64,000 nt of DNA from Haberlea rhodopensis (taxonomy: Eukaryota > Streptophyta > Magnoliopsida > Lamiales > Gesneriaceae): the NCBI GenBank assembly GCA_907163345.1, contig CAJQUN010000132.1, positions 1,240,001-1,304,000 of the forward strand, in the 5' to 3' direction. Under the pieces are notes generated by a model. The model ran no database searches. It saw only the letters and a list, made by a program, of their open reading frames with translations, and had not been told where the DNA came from. Below are positions 20,143 through 31,866 of the stretch, piece after piece (within the stretch, counting starts at the first letter, position 1; each line of letters begins with the position of its first letter). The position numbers and the translations under genes are program-made.

Positions 20143-22202
20143 TGTAAGGACCCTAATCCTTAAGTGCGGATTAAAGGCATAATTAGAGCTAATATAAATG
20201 ATCAGAGTAAATTAATCGTGTTGAGGCTATGAGCCTAAAAGTTACATGCCAAAATGAGGACTATCAATGGATTAATTACATTCCCCATCAAAAGAATGTT
20301 ATCAACTATAGTTTTACACTACTCCTAGAGTAGACACTATACAAAATAATCCTGTCCTTCATCTACCAAAAATGCTCTGCAAGATCACTGTCTCAACCCG
20401 TATTAGCCCCCTTCATATCATGCCAAAAGTACCTACAAGGACAACCCCCAAACATGAGCAATAATATCATTCATATACAACACAATATGAAAGTAAAGTG
20501 TAAATGCATAATCATAATAAAACACTTACTGTTTTCCCATGCATTTCAAAACGCTTCCAGTTTGGTTGTCCCTGTACCATAACTCATGAGTATAATCAAT
20601 AGATTATTTTTAATGGTCTAGGCATGTCATGACATAACACCAGCTCATCAATACCAAATATCAGTCACCAATCCCTAGTCTGTCCATCGCAATGTATTTT
20701 AATGCCCCTCGCTTATTTACATATAGGCGGCATAGAATAACCTCGCTTCAATGGACATGCGGTACTCCCACCCCTCGCCTCACATTGAGCGGCAAATATC
20801 CTTTCCTCGCCCCATATGATAACCACGCTCAAATGTGACATGCGGCGCTCCCACCCCTCGCTTCACATTTAGCGGAACCAAAACAAATAGCGGCAAGCAT
20901 TAAAATCATCAAGGGATGACCACGACTCATGGGATGTGCACCAATAATCATATGCATCTACAATCATCATGCATAATTCAACATGTATTTGCATCCACAA
21001 TGCATAATCACATATATACTCGCATCCACAATGCATAAACAATGAGTATATTAGATACATGTACCGTTGGGTGCCCGTACGTCTTCTACGTACCTTTCCA
21101 AAAAGTAGGATGTGGTAGGACTTCAATTCCTTGGCTGTGTCGCCACCTGGGATGGTTCTACACATTCACACAAATCAATATTAGAACCCAATAATAGTCC
21201 GATACCAAAAATCCCACAAAAATATCCAAAAACACCAATTTTGGTGTCTCGCGATCGATCGTCATATAGCCCCGATCGATCGCGAGACCACACTGCCTCG
21301 CCCAACAAAATCTTACAATTCGCGATCGATCGCCTAGTTTGCGCCGATCGATCGCCTAGTTTGCGCCGATCGATCGCGCCAAACTCGCGATCGATCGCTG
21401 AAGGCTACTGCCTTCAGCCCTTGCAGCTCGCGATCGATCGCTGAAGGCGCCGATCGATCGCCGAGTTCTGCACACGCGATATTCGGGCACTATTCACCCT
21501 TCTCCTTCCCAAACTCAAACAAACTCATATAATCAAACACCAACCATACCAAAACACTACATATCTTCAATAAACATCCTCATAAACTCATAAACTCAAT
21601 ACTCAACCAAAATAATACCAACCCCAACAAACCCATTTCAAAACCCTTCAAAAACCATATCAAACTCAAATAAAACACTAAAACAACAATGAGGTATCCA
21701 TACCTCTTGGGGACTTCAAATCTTCCAATAGACTCCACAAATCAAGATTTTTGGAAGGATTTCTCTCCACCTTTATGCTCCAACTCGAAAATAAGGGGGA
21801 AGGGTTTGTGGGAAGTGATTTGGGGAAAGTGAGGGTAAAGGTAGGGTGGGGTTGGGGTATAAAAGGGGTTGGGTTTTAATTAAAAGCATTTCACAAACCC
21901 ATGGTGTATAAAACACCCCAACATGATATTTAAAAGGCATTTCACCCAAATGCACCAAAATATCAATTAAACTCATGATTTTCAATTAATTGCTACCCAT
22001 GGCAAATAAATCATGCTATTAACAATATTCCCAACATGCCCAACATGCACCCTGAAATGCTCTCCCGGGTCACTCTATCATGTGACTAAGCATTTCAACA
22101 TATTAATTAAATCCAGCACAAAATCAATTAATTACCATCATAATTAATCATATAAACACAATTAGTGCTCAAATTGCAATTAATCATTTCGGGGATATCA
22201 CA
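20143..22202 (-). mobile_element. 5' LTR of D
   Basis: 2060 bp, nearly identical to 13298-15329. Differences include an extra 22-bp unit in the GATCGATC array, an additional AGCGG near 20887 and a short insertion near 22169. The array is at 21246-21462 and again begins with 16-bp arms (21246-21261 and 21273-21288). The module is at 21077-21093. The TATA-like site is about 21903-21914. Confidence 0.94.
21246..21462 (-). repeat. Phased GATCGATC hairpin array in D 5' LTR
   Basis: Same array as in the 3' LTR plus one exact 22-bp tandem duplication (unit GATCGATCGCCTAGTTTG + CGCC, around 21330-21375). Arms of the first hairpin are 16 bp with loop TCATATAGCCC. Confidence 0.93.
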
Positions 22203-22207
22203 GTTCA

Positions 22208-22799
22208 TCCAAACCTACACTTACATACCATTTTTACACCAAATAAAAACATGAATTCAAACAAACATAAAACCAAAACAGGACATGGTTCCATACCCTC
22301 TTTTGCTCCAATTTTTGCAAGCTTTCATGCAAAGAAATTTGCAATTTCCTTCTTCATATGTGCTTAGCAGATCTTGGACGGTTTTTGGGTGAAAATTGGG
22401 GAGAAAATGAGTGAGGGAGGTTGAGTGGGGGAAGAGGTAAAGTGAGGGGTATGGCCAGCTGCTGCAGGTATGGTTTGGGGGGGGGGTGGGGGGGTTGGGT
22501 GGTGGGTTATGTGATGTGTTATGTTTTGGTCCCGACATTTAGCATGATGTATTAAAATATCCTCACATGATATTTTATAGTATTTAATCAATAAAATACT
22601 TCAATACCAATTAAACATGCTTCACCAAAATGAACAACACACACCCCAAATAATCATGCCATAACCCAAATTCCCAACATATATCACATGCACCCTGAAA
22701 TGCATTTACTAGGTCATGACCACCACATGACTAAGCATTTCTCTCAATTATTAATTCATCCCTATAAATTAACACCATAATCATTTCGGGGATATCACA
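22208..22799 (-). mobile_element. 3' LTR of B, inner part
   Basis: Continues the B 3' LTR after the D insertion (the TSD copy is 22203-22207) and ends GGGGATATCACA at 22799 against the polypurine tract (22800-22811). It matches 28948-29572 except that a ~40-bp stretch (about 29518-29556) of the 5' LTR is absent. A run of G on the plus strand lies at 22478-22505. Confidence 0.9.
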
Positions 22800-22869
22800 A
22801 TACTCCCCTACTTAAAAGATTTCGTTCTCGAAATCAGCATGCACTTACCCAAAACAAAATAAAACATAA

Positions 22870-25800
22870 TCACATACCGGAAAACAGTTTTGGATAGTGC
22901 TGCACCATGTGTCGCTCCGTCTCCCACGTGGCCTCCTCGACACCCCTACGATCCCACTGAACTTTGACCATAGGAATAACTTTGTTTCGTAGTCTGCGAT
23001 ATGCCCGATCCAGAATCCTGACTGGCCGCTCCACATAGGAAACATCAGACTCTAACTGAACCTCAGAAGGTTGCAACACATGAGAAGGATCTGGCTCGTA
23101 CTTCCGCAACATAGATACGTGGAATACATCGTGTATGCCAGACAGAGAGGGCGGTAAAGCCAACCAGGTATGTCAGAGTACCAATACGCTGTAAGATCTC
23201 GTACGGCCCAACATATCTCGGGGATAATTTCCCCCGCATTCCAAAACGTACTACACCTCTGAAAGGTGAGATCTTCAAAAAGACCCTGTCGCCCAACTGA
23301 AACTCTAACGGCTGACGCCGTTGATTAGCATATGCTGCCTGTCTGTCCTGAGCTGCTTTCATTTTCCTTCTGATCACCTTTACCTTTTCTTCCATTTCTT
23401 GGACCAACTCTGGTCCTCCGACCGATTTACGGTCCACATCATCCCAATATAAAGCCGACCTACAACGTCTACCATAGAGGGCCTCCAAAGGAGCCATCTA
23501 TATGCTTGCCTGGTAGCTATTGTTATAAGAAAATTCTACCAAGGCCACTGAATCCTGCCAAGAAGTATCGAACTCCAACACACAAGCCGTAACATTCTTC
23601 GAGCGTCTGTATGCTACGCTCGGTCTGTCCGTCCTTTTGGGGATGGTAAGCTGTGCTCAACCTCAACTCTGTACCCAGAGCTGACTGAAAACCTTCCCAG
23701 AAGTGAGATGTAAACCGTGGATCTCGATCAGACACAATCGAAACAGGGATCCCATGCAGTCTCACTACATCTCTGACATATAACTGAGCCATCCTCAAGT
23801 ACGTGAAGGTCATATTGTATGGAATGAAATGAGCCACTTTAGTCAATCTGTCCACGACCACCCAGATGGCATCAAAACCCGAAATAGTCCTCGGTAAGTG
23901 GGTCACGAAGTCCATGGATACGTGCTCCCACTTCCATTCTGGTATCTCCAAACTTCTAAGCTCACCACCAGGCCTCTGCCTCTCAGCCTTCACTTGCTGA
24001 CAAATCAGAAATCTCTTGACGAATGTGGTGACATCTTGTTTCATTCGTCTCCACCAAAACTGGCCACATAAATCTTTGTACATTTTCTTTCCGCCCGGGT
24101 GGATACTCATCCTGCTGCAATGAGCCAGCTGTAATATTCCCCGACATAACTCTGGAGCATTCGGGACCACCCATCTGTCACCCAGTCTCAAGGAACCATC
24201 CTCAGCCGTCCTGAACTTCGACGTCTGACCCAGACGAACCAATGACAACCATCTCTGGACCTCTTCGTCTGCCCCCTGAGCCTTCCAGATGTGTTCATAA
24301 GTGTCTGGCTCAGCTAATAAAGTCAATACCTGTACCGGTGAAGCAGACACATCATAATCAAAACCCAACTGACAGTAGGAGTCCATCATAGCTGACAAAC
24401 ACATGGCATCCTCTGCCGTGTTCTTCACTTTCCGACTCAAAGCGTCGGCTGTCAAATTTGCTCTTCCCGGATGGTACTCAATTTCACAATCATAATCCTT
24501 CAGTAGGTCTATCCATCTCCTCTGTCTCATATTCAGCTCAGCCTGCGTAAACAAGAACTTCAGGCACTTGTGATCAGTGAAGATGGTGAATGAGGCACCG
24601 TATAAATAGTGTCGCCATATCTTCAAGGCAACACTATAGCTGCTAGCTCCAAATCATGGACTGGATACCTCGTCTCGTGTGGCTTCAATTGTTTCGAAGC
24701 ATAAGCCACTACATGGTTATCCTGCATCAGTACGCATCCTAAATCCTGAAGCGACGCGTCAGTATAGTGAGCGAACCCCTTGTTCTCCCTGGGAATCACC
24801 AATACTGGCGCTGAAGTCAATCTGTGTTTTAATTCCCGGAAACTCTGCTCACAAGCTTCCGACCAACAAAATGGGACTCCCTTCTGAGTCAGCTGCGTTA
24901 GTGGTTTGGCAATCTTTGAAAATCCATCGACAAAGCGTCGATAATACCCAGCCAAACCAAGAAAACTTCGGATCTCAGTGACTGAAGTCGGCGCAGACCA
25001 GTCCATAACTGCCTCTATCTTCCTGGGATCTACTGATATCCCCTCTCGAGAGATAATATGACCCAAGAACGCTACACTGCTCAGCCAGAACTCACACTTG
25101 CTGAGCTTGGCGTACAACTGATGATCCCTCAGGATCTGTAGCACTGTCCTCAAGTGATTGGCATGCTCCTCCCTACTTCTCGAGTAAACTAGAATGTCGT
25201 CAATAAATACGATCACGAACTGATCAAGATACTTCTGAAACACTCTGTTCATCAGGCTCATAAAGACAGCCGGGGCGTTCGTCACATTGAACGGCATAAC
25301 TATGAACTCGTAGTGCCCGTACCGAGTCCGAAACGCTGTCTTTTCGTATCTGGTGATAGCCTGACCTCAAGTCAATCTTCGAGTAAAGCTCCGTGCCCTA
25401 AAGCTGATCAAATAAGTCATCAATCCTCGGAAGGGGGTACTTGTTCTTAATCGTCACTTTATTCAATTGACGATAATCGATGCACAGACGCATCGAACCA
25501 TCCTTTTTCTTTACAAACAAGACTGGCGCACCCCAAGGCGGACGAATGTATCCTTTGTCGAGGAGCTCCTGCAACTGCACCTTCAGCTCTCTCAGCTCTG
25601 CCGGTGCCATCCTATAAGGGGCACGGGAAATAGCAGATGTCCCTGGCAGTAATTCAATCGCAAACTCCACATCTCTGATCGGCGGAAATACTGGAATCTC
25701 ATCTGGAAACACATCGGTGAATTCCGCAACTACTGGTATATCCTCGATCCCCAACTCTTCCTTTTCCTCTGATACGTCCACGGCATAAATAAGATAGCAT

Positions 25801-26289
25801 GTGTGACCGCGTTCTAACAACCGCGACATCTTAACTGCCGAAATCAACGGAATCTTTGGACGAGAGCCGTCCCCATAGAAGGTCCACTGAAACCCCTGAT
25901 CAGACAGAAAATGCACCATCCTCTGTCGGCAATCAACAACGGCCTGGTATCAGCTCAACACATCAATACCGACAATACAGTCAAAATCTGCCGTATCCAA
26001 CAAAATCAAATCAGCCCTCAGATCATTGCCCTCAAAATAAATGAGGCAATCAGATAACAGTCGATCCGCAATCACATGCTTCCCCGTGGGTGTCGAGACC
26101 ATAAGAGGCGTGGGCAACAGAGACGAACACAAATGATGTCTCTCCACAAAAGCAGAAGATACAAATGAATGAGAGGCACCTGTATCTACCAAAATAAATG
26201 CAGGGTACGTAAGTAAGTGGCACATACCAGCAATCACCTCCTCAGGGGATGCCTCTGCCTGCTCACACGTCAATGCATATACTTGACCC
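22870..26289 (-). pseudogene. Chromovirus B pol, disrupted
   Basis: Same domain order as D: protease VDTGASHSF (about 26186), RT, RNase H, integrase, chromodomain-like tail ending at 22870 ('RRGVEEATWETERHMVQHYP'). FIDDILVYS is kept in RT. Disabling changes: TGA in place of an Arg codon after GIDVLS (about 25950); TAG for CAG after DLFDQL (about 25398); a deletion of ~29 bp near 25335 removing the stretch before FRTRYGHYEF; a 1-base deletion after ELAAIV (about 24623); frameshift in integrase after IQTLEE (about 23600); frameshift after IGTLTY (about 23165). It cannot make a functional polyprotein, but the pieces are still easily aligned to D and C. Confidence 0.9.
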
Positions 26290-27338
26290 TGCGGCGGTCC
26301 TGCCGCCTGACCTCCCTGTGGTCGAGATGCAAACTGCTGTCTCTGTGGTGTCGTCCTGGAGTCAAATCTTGGCCTATTCGGCCCAGAGTCTGCCTGACCT
26401 CCCCGATTGGGGCAAACCCGAGCCAGGTGGCCCACCTTGCCACAAACATAACAGCCTCGACAGTCACGTGTCAGATGAAATCCCCCACAGTTGTCACACT
26501 TGTTCCCTCCTGTTCTATTTCCCTGTGCTGGTCCCCGATTTCCTTGCTTCTGATTCTAAAATTTCTTCCCACCAAATCTAGAAGATGAAGAAGCCCCACG
26601 AGGCTTCAACTGGTCTCCTCGTGGCCTCAGGCTGTCAACAACCGGTCTCTGTGATGGTACGAAAGGGGGTACAGCTTCCTTGTACACGCTAACCCCAATC
26701 TCTGCCAGCTCTGCTCTAGTTAGGGCATCATCGAATGAGCTGGGGTTGTTAGTGATAACCCGGTCAAATAACTCTGGCATCAGTCCCTTCAGAAAATTCC
26801 TCATCTTGGCATGACCATTTATAGCGATGTGAGGCACATACCTTAGCAGTGAAGAATACTGCATGGCATAAGTCATGCTGCCCTGCTTCAGGTTGGTGAA
26901 CTCATCTTCTTTTACTTGTCTGGCAGCGACGGAGAAATACTGATTAAGGAACCGGGTCCTGAACACAGTCCAATCTACTGTCATACCCTGAGCCCTCAGC
27001 TCCATAACTGTTGTCTTCCACCACATGGAAGACTTCTTCGCCAACTGAAACTCTGCCAACCTCAGTCAGGCAGTCCGTGCACAGGGTGCCGATACAAATA
27101 TCTGCTCTAGTCTCTCAAGCCATTCCTCGGCTGCTTCCCCAGTCTCAGTCCCTTCAAATAGCGGTGGATGATAGCTCAAGAACTGGGTCAAACTTATCTC
27201 CCCTGGTAGCAGTATCTGTGCACTAGGCTCCACGCCTACAGCAGGTGGCGGTAGAGGATTCGCCTGAGCAATACTAGCATTTATACTACCCACATCTCCT
27301 ACCTCTTCGTTGAGGTTCTCCGGATTAATAGCCGCCAT
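26290..27338 (-). pseudogene. Chromovirus B gag, disrupted
   Basis: Starts at ATG 27338 ('MAAINPENLNEEVGDVGSIN'), clearly homologous to D gag. An in-frame TGA replaces Trp after CARTA (about 27066), the core continues from 27059 ('AEFQLAKKSSMWWKTTVMEL'), and a TAG follows RFGGKKF (about 26556). Knuckle-like sequence CYVCGKVGHLARVC precedes the protease part, and the frame there (26435-25950) runs from gag into protease without a stop, which shows the ancestral gag-pol fusion. Confidence 0.88.
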
Positions 27339-27542
27339 GCTGTAACATAAGGGTTAACAACAATACCAAAAGCAGTTCATAATATAAGCCGTTAGATAAC
27401 AAGAGTAATCATATTCAAAAGCATGTTAGTATAACAACTTATACAAAAAATATGCACCATATGCATAAACATGCCCACCAATGAATACCTAGTCAACTTG
27501 TTTCTAAAGGCTACCATTTACTCGTTCCCTGGTTATCTAACC

Positions 27543-27556
27543 TGGCTCTGATACCA
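27543..27556 (-). promoter_or_regulatory. Initiator-Met tRNA primer site of B
   Basis: Minus-strand TGGTATCAGAGCCA, 5 bases from the LTR end at 27562. Confidence 0.92.
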
Positions 27557-27561
27557 CTAAA

Positions 27562-29572
27562 TGTGAGACCCCGTTTCTAAACATGATTTTAAGGTGCAAT
27601 TAAGAGAACTAATCATTCATAAATCAGAGTATTAGGCCGTGTTGATAATCCTGAGCTTAAGAGATTTCAGTACCAAAAGTTTAAAAGGAATTATACATAT
27701 TCCTAACAAAAGGGTACTAAACTATAGCTTTACTCTACACTTTGTAGAAACTATACAAAAAGGAATTTCTGTTCTGCAAACCCTGTAGCACTCCTTACAG
27801 TTCAGCGTATCAACCCCAACCCCGGGTTCTCCATGTCAAAAGCACCTACAAAGACAACTCCAACACATGAGCACATCATAATTCATATTCAACATAATAT
27901 GAATGTAAAGCATAAATGCATAAATCATAGGCATAGGATACTTCCTGAATTTCCAATGCATTTAAAACGCCCATTTTGGTTGTCCCTGTGCCATAACTCA
28001 TAATCAAATCAATATATGATATTATGGTTTCTTTAAATAAATGTCATGACATAACTTCACTTCTTAATCTTTACTTCAATCCTTAGTCAGTTTATCATCA
28101 GTGTATTTTAATGCCCATCGCTTCATAACTTTAGAATAAGCTGTCCTTCCCTCCCTCGCTTCTTCATACAAGCGGTATTTCTATCCTCGCTTCGTATGGT
28201 AAACCTCGCCTCCATGTGCAAGCGGACCTACACCCCTCGCTCCACATTTTTAACAGTATAATATCGGTAAGCATTAAAATCATCACTGTGATAACCATGA
28301 CTCGTGGAATACACACCAAATGTTCCACATCATACATATGCAACAACAATGCATAACAACATGTATCGTACTCATAATGCACAAACTTGCATTTATCGTA
28401 TGTCAAATCGACAAACATATAATACACGTTACCGTTGGGTGCCCGTACGTCGCTTACGTACCTTTCCAAAATATGGTATGTTGCAGGACTCTATCCCCTG
28501 CGTTGTGTGGCTATCTGTGAAAGCTCTACACAAGTGTACAACACAATATTAGATGCCAATAATAGTCTCATAACCAAAATCTCATTAAATTACAAAATTT
28601 CATATTTTTCAAAATTTCAAGCCTCTCGATCGACTGGCACTTCAAGCTCGATCGATCGGGAGATTATAGTTTTTTGGTGCCCAACTTGCTGCCTCGCTCG
28701 ATCGATCGAGGTGACTCACCAATCGATCGAGCTGAGCATTATCTTTCCAAAATTTTCCTCAGACATGCGCGATAGATCGGAGGGGACTTCTCGATCGATC
28801 GAGAAGCTCTGTAAACGCGAGAAACCACCATTTTCGAGCACCTATTTTCAAGCCAACAATTATACCACCATAAACGTAAATCATGCTCAAACAAACATGC
28901 CAGGAACTTCATAAAAACACCATTCAAGTACTTAAATCGAAGGTTCATCCAAACCTACACTTACATGCCATTTTTACACCAAATAAAAACATGAATTCAA
29001 ACAAACATAAAACCAAAACACGACATGGTTCCATACCCTCTTTTGCTCCAATTTTTGCAAGCTTTCCTGCAAAGAAATTTGCAATTTCCTTCTTCCTATG
29101 TGCTTAGCAGATCTTGGACGGTTTTTGGGTGAAAATTGGGGAGAAAATGAGTGAGGAGGTTGAGTGGGGGAAGAGGTAAAGTGAGGGGTATGGCCAGCTG
29201 CTGCAGGTATGGGTTGGGGGCGGGGGGTGGTTGGGTGGTGGGTTATGTGATGTGTTATGTTTTGGTCCCGACATTTAGCATGATGTATTAAAATATCCTC
29301 ACATGATATTTTATAGTATTTAATCAATAAAATACTCCAATATCAATTAAACATGCTTCACCAAAACGAACAACACCCACCCCAAATAATCATGCCATAA
29401 CCCAAATTCCCAACATATATCACATGCACCCTGAAATGCATTTACTAGGCCATGACCACCACATGACTAAGCATTTCTCTCAGTTATTAATTCATCCCTA
29501 TAAATTAACACCATAATCCTCATATAACATAATAAATGTTTAAATACACATAATCATTTTGGGGATATCACA
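27562..29572 (-). mobile_element. 5' LTR of B
   Basis: 2011 bp from GATATCACA (29572) to CTCACA (27562, read on minus). GATCGATC array at 28624-28804 (one core already decayed to GATCGACT, another to AATCGATC). Module GTACGT-CGCTT-ACGTAC at 28445-28461. G-rich plus strand at 29210-29245. Confidence 0.93.
28624..28804 (-). repeat. Phased GATCGATC array in B 5' LTR
   Basis: Six positions equivalent to those in the B 3' LTR, with the same pair spacing. Several are mutated, including GATCGACT, AATCGATC and GATAGATC. Confidence 0.9.
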
Positions 29573-29950
29573 CATATATATTGGAGTGATGATTTTAGTG
29601 CTTTGCCGCTAAATGTTGAAGCTAGGGTATTGCCGCATGTCACATTTGGAGCGAGATGCATTAAAATACACTCCTAGTGTTGTATATTGGGATATGGATT
29701 ATGCATTATGTTGCAGATATAGATTGGTTGCTTGGTGAACATCCCATGAGTCGTTGTTATGGACGAGTGATGATTTTAAATGCTTTGTCGTTATCACTTG
29801 AGGCGATGATAGAATACTTGCCGCATGTCGCATTTGAGCGAGGTTATTCAATGCCACTGATATGTCGAAGCGAGGGTATTAGTGCCGCGGTCATGACAAG
29901 CGAGGTGCATTAAAATACACTGCTGTAACAAGACTAGGGATAGACTATTT
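29573..29950 (+). repeat. Remainder of 111-bp repeat and gcgagg/gccgc repeats of A1 interior
   Basis: Picks up the fourth 111-bp unit exactly where B inserted (CATAT duplicated), then continues with degenerate gcgagg...gccgc units. From about 29650 to 29945 it is homologous to the C LTR at 39640-39895 ('tcatgacaagcgaggtgcat', 'ataacaagactagggat'). Confidence 0.85.
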
Positions 29951-29953
29951 TAT

Positions 29954-30290
29954 TGGCGATGGTTTATGCCGCCGGGTATTCATAGCGATGGTTCATTCCG
30001 CTATTCTATTATCGATGGTTTATGCAGCCGGGTATTCATAGCGATGGTTCATTCCGCTATTCTATTGGCGATGGTTTATGCCGCCGGGTATTCATAGCGA
30101 TGGTTCATTCTGCTATTCTATTGGCGATGGTTTATGCAGCCGGGTATTCATAGCGATGGTTCATTCCGCTACATCTATGGCGATGGTTCATACAGCCGGG
30201 TACTATATAGCGATGGTATATTCCGCTAATCATATGGCGATGATTCATACCTCCGGATATCTATAGCGATGATTTATGCCGCTGATTCGA
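29954..30290 (+). repeat. 56-bp minisatellite, about six copies
   Basis: Unit of 56 bp made of two related halves, GGCGATGGTTTATGCCGCC + GGGTATTCATA and GCGATGGTTCATTCCGCT + ATTCTATT. The first four copies are nearly identical; the last two diverge (GCGATGATTCATACCTCC). Starts at about 29954, 30010, 30066, 30122, 30178 and 30235. Confidence 0.9.
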
Positions 30291-30432
30291 TGGGTTATGC
30301 CGCTATGTACGTAGCACGGGATCACGCCGCCTTCAAGCGATGGGTGCTACTTGCGTACCACTGTTGGGCGATGGATACAGGTATACCGCTATCTTGTTAG
30401 CGATGAGGTATGGTATATTGCTGTTTTATTAG

Positions 30433-30630
30433 AGTTATTGTGGATGTCATGTGTTGATATACATACACCGTCACGTGTTTGACGATGAGATTATGGATGT
30501 CGTGTATCGACTTGTGCCGTCACGAAGTTGATGATATTATTTTGGATGCCATATGTTGATATGTGCCGTCACAGGATGACGATGACATAGTGGATGTTCT
30601 ATGTAGACGTGTAGCGTCGTTTCGTTGAAT
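30433..30630 (+). repeat. Degenerate ~50-bp tandem repeat, about four copies
   Basis: Units begin near 30433, 30492, 30542 and 30590 with the plan 'tggatgtc.tgtgttgatat', then a CCGTCACG-type block and GACGATGA. Sequence between units is poorly conserved. Confidence 0.65.
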
Positions 30631-31825
30631 AATACATTTATGTATATGTATTTAGTCGTATGGTTTGAGTGCCAATGGTGAGAACAGGTAGTGTCTGGGT
30701 CACTAGTTGACGAGACCATTATGCCGAGCAGGTTGCTCGAAGAATTATTGGGTGCGCCGTACATGAAGTGTACCGCAGCACATAATTGTGGTAATATTTT
30801 ATGAGTGGTAGTATCTTTGGGTATACTCGTTGGAATGGCTATGGCCAAGTGACTGGTAGTAGGAGTAGTTATTGAGGAAACTACTTGCTTATACCAAGGT
30901 GACATGTGGTGGACATGATCACATCCACCCATTAAGGTGTGGAATAATCCTACGGAATTAGGATTGCTTTGTGGTTGAGTAAGGACACCGGGATGTCCGT
31001 TGTGCTTTGGTGTTTTAGAGAAATATTGGGTGATGACCCACTACTCTAACTGGATGTTACGGTGTGGTATACCGAGTGAAACGTATGAGATGTTGGTAGG
31101 CTTGGTATAAGCCTATGGAGGCAGCGATTTGCTAGCCAGGTATTGTGGCAATGATATAGTGTGCTTGTAGTAGCCATTATACTGCTCGTTGGGACTGAGT
31201 TTGGTGAATGGTATGATGATACGATGAGGACTTATGGTAGACTCGGTAGTCGCTTTGTGGCATAAGGTTCGAGGTAGGAATAGCTCACGATGACGTTTAT
31301 ACGTCAAATGTTTAAAGGACTTGTGCTGGGACAGCTCAATTCTGTTGGGAGTACCAACGTGAGTGTCGACAAGTCATTGTTGGTTCTGGTTGAGAATCCT
31401 TGATATGAAATGCAATGGGGCAAACACAATTGGAATCGCGAAATATAGTTAGTGGGGTGGCACTACTATGTTGGTGTATCTCCTGGAGAGATTTGAATAT
31501 ACTGTCATGAAGACAGCTGGTATCGGTCGTGGGTTGATTGTAAATCAGCCATGGTAAGCATTACTGGTGTTGGACCGAGTAATGGATTTCTTACCTTTCG
31601 GTGAGACGTTCGAGGAGACGTCTCCGGGGAAATGCTCGAGATTGTGGAGTACTATGGTATTAGTACAGAGCATTGTTAGAATGAGTATACGTTGTGTATA
31701 AGGGTTTCGGATTGGTAATAGTTGCAAGGATACACTATTCTGAATCGGTTGTGTATTTGTTGGTTCCGGGATATATATTTTTGGTATAAATATATCCAGT
31801 TTTCCGGACGATGGTTCGAGGTTGG
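30631..31825 (+). mobile_element. Non-coding interior of family A element
   Basis: 1.2 kb without a convincing ORF on either strand and without gag or pol similarity. General texture (gtatctcctggagagattt-like blocks) resembles the interior beside the A3 LTR at 62981-64000. It ends abruptly at the truncated copia element. No polypurine tract or 3' LTR follows, so the right half of A1 is lost. Confidence 0.5.
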
Positions 31826-31866
31826 AGGGTCAATGATAATGTGCTTGTGACGTTGTTAGTTGCCAT
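31826..31866 (-). pseudogene. Start of copia gag, truncated
   Basis: Minus-strand ATG 31866 opens MATNNVTSTLSL and then runs into unrelated sequence at about 31826. The context (a long copia leader ending in an ATG) and the Asn-rich start resemble plant copia gag starts. Only a dozen codons remain. Confidence 0.4.

Larger units (their letters stand above)
13298..22202 (-). mobile_element. Chromovirus D, full length (8.9 kb), nested in B
   Basis: Minus-strand Ty3/gypsy element with both LTRs, primer site, gag, pol and polypurine tract, flanked by the TSD GTTCA (13293-13297 and 22203-22207). It lies in the 3' LTR of element B, splitting the sequence 'aggttcatccaaacc'. The two LTRs differ by roughly 15 substitutions and 5-6 small indels by eye over about 2.03 kb, so the insertion is fairly young. 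The coding region nevertheless has at least five disabling changes. Confidence 0.95.
10005..29572 (-). mobile_element. Chromovirus B, complete but nested and decayed (Ty3/gypsy, Tekay/Del-like)
   Basis: Element on the minus strand: 5' LTR 27562-29572, primer site, gag, pol with C-terminal chromodomain-like tail, polypurine tract, then the 3' LTR in two pieces (11927-13297 and 22208-22799). The TSD is CATAT (10000-10004 and 29573-29577), and the target is the 111-bp repeat of A1. Its 3' LTR is interrupted by element D, and its outermost two bases are separated from the rest by solo LTR H. Domain order RT-RNase H-integrase and the tail motif place it in the chromovirus branch. Confidence 0.92.
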
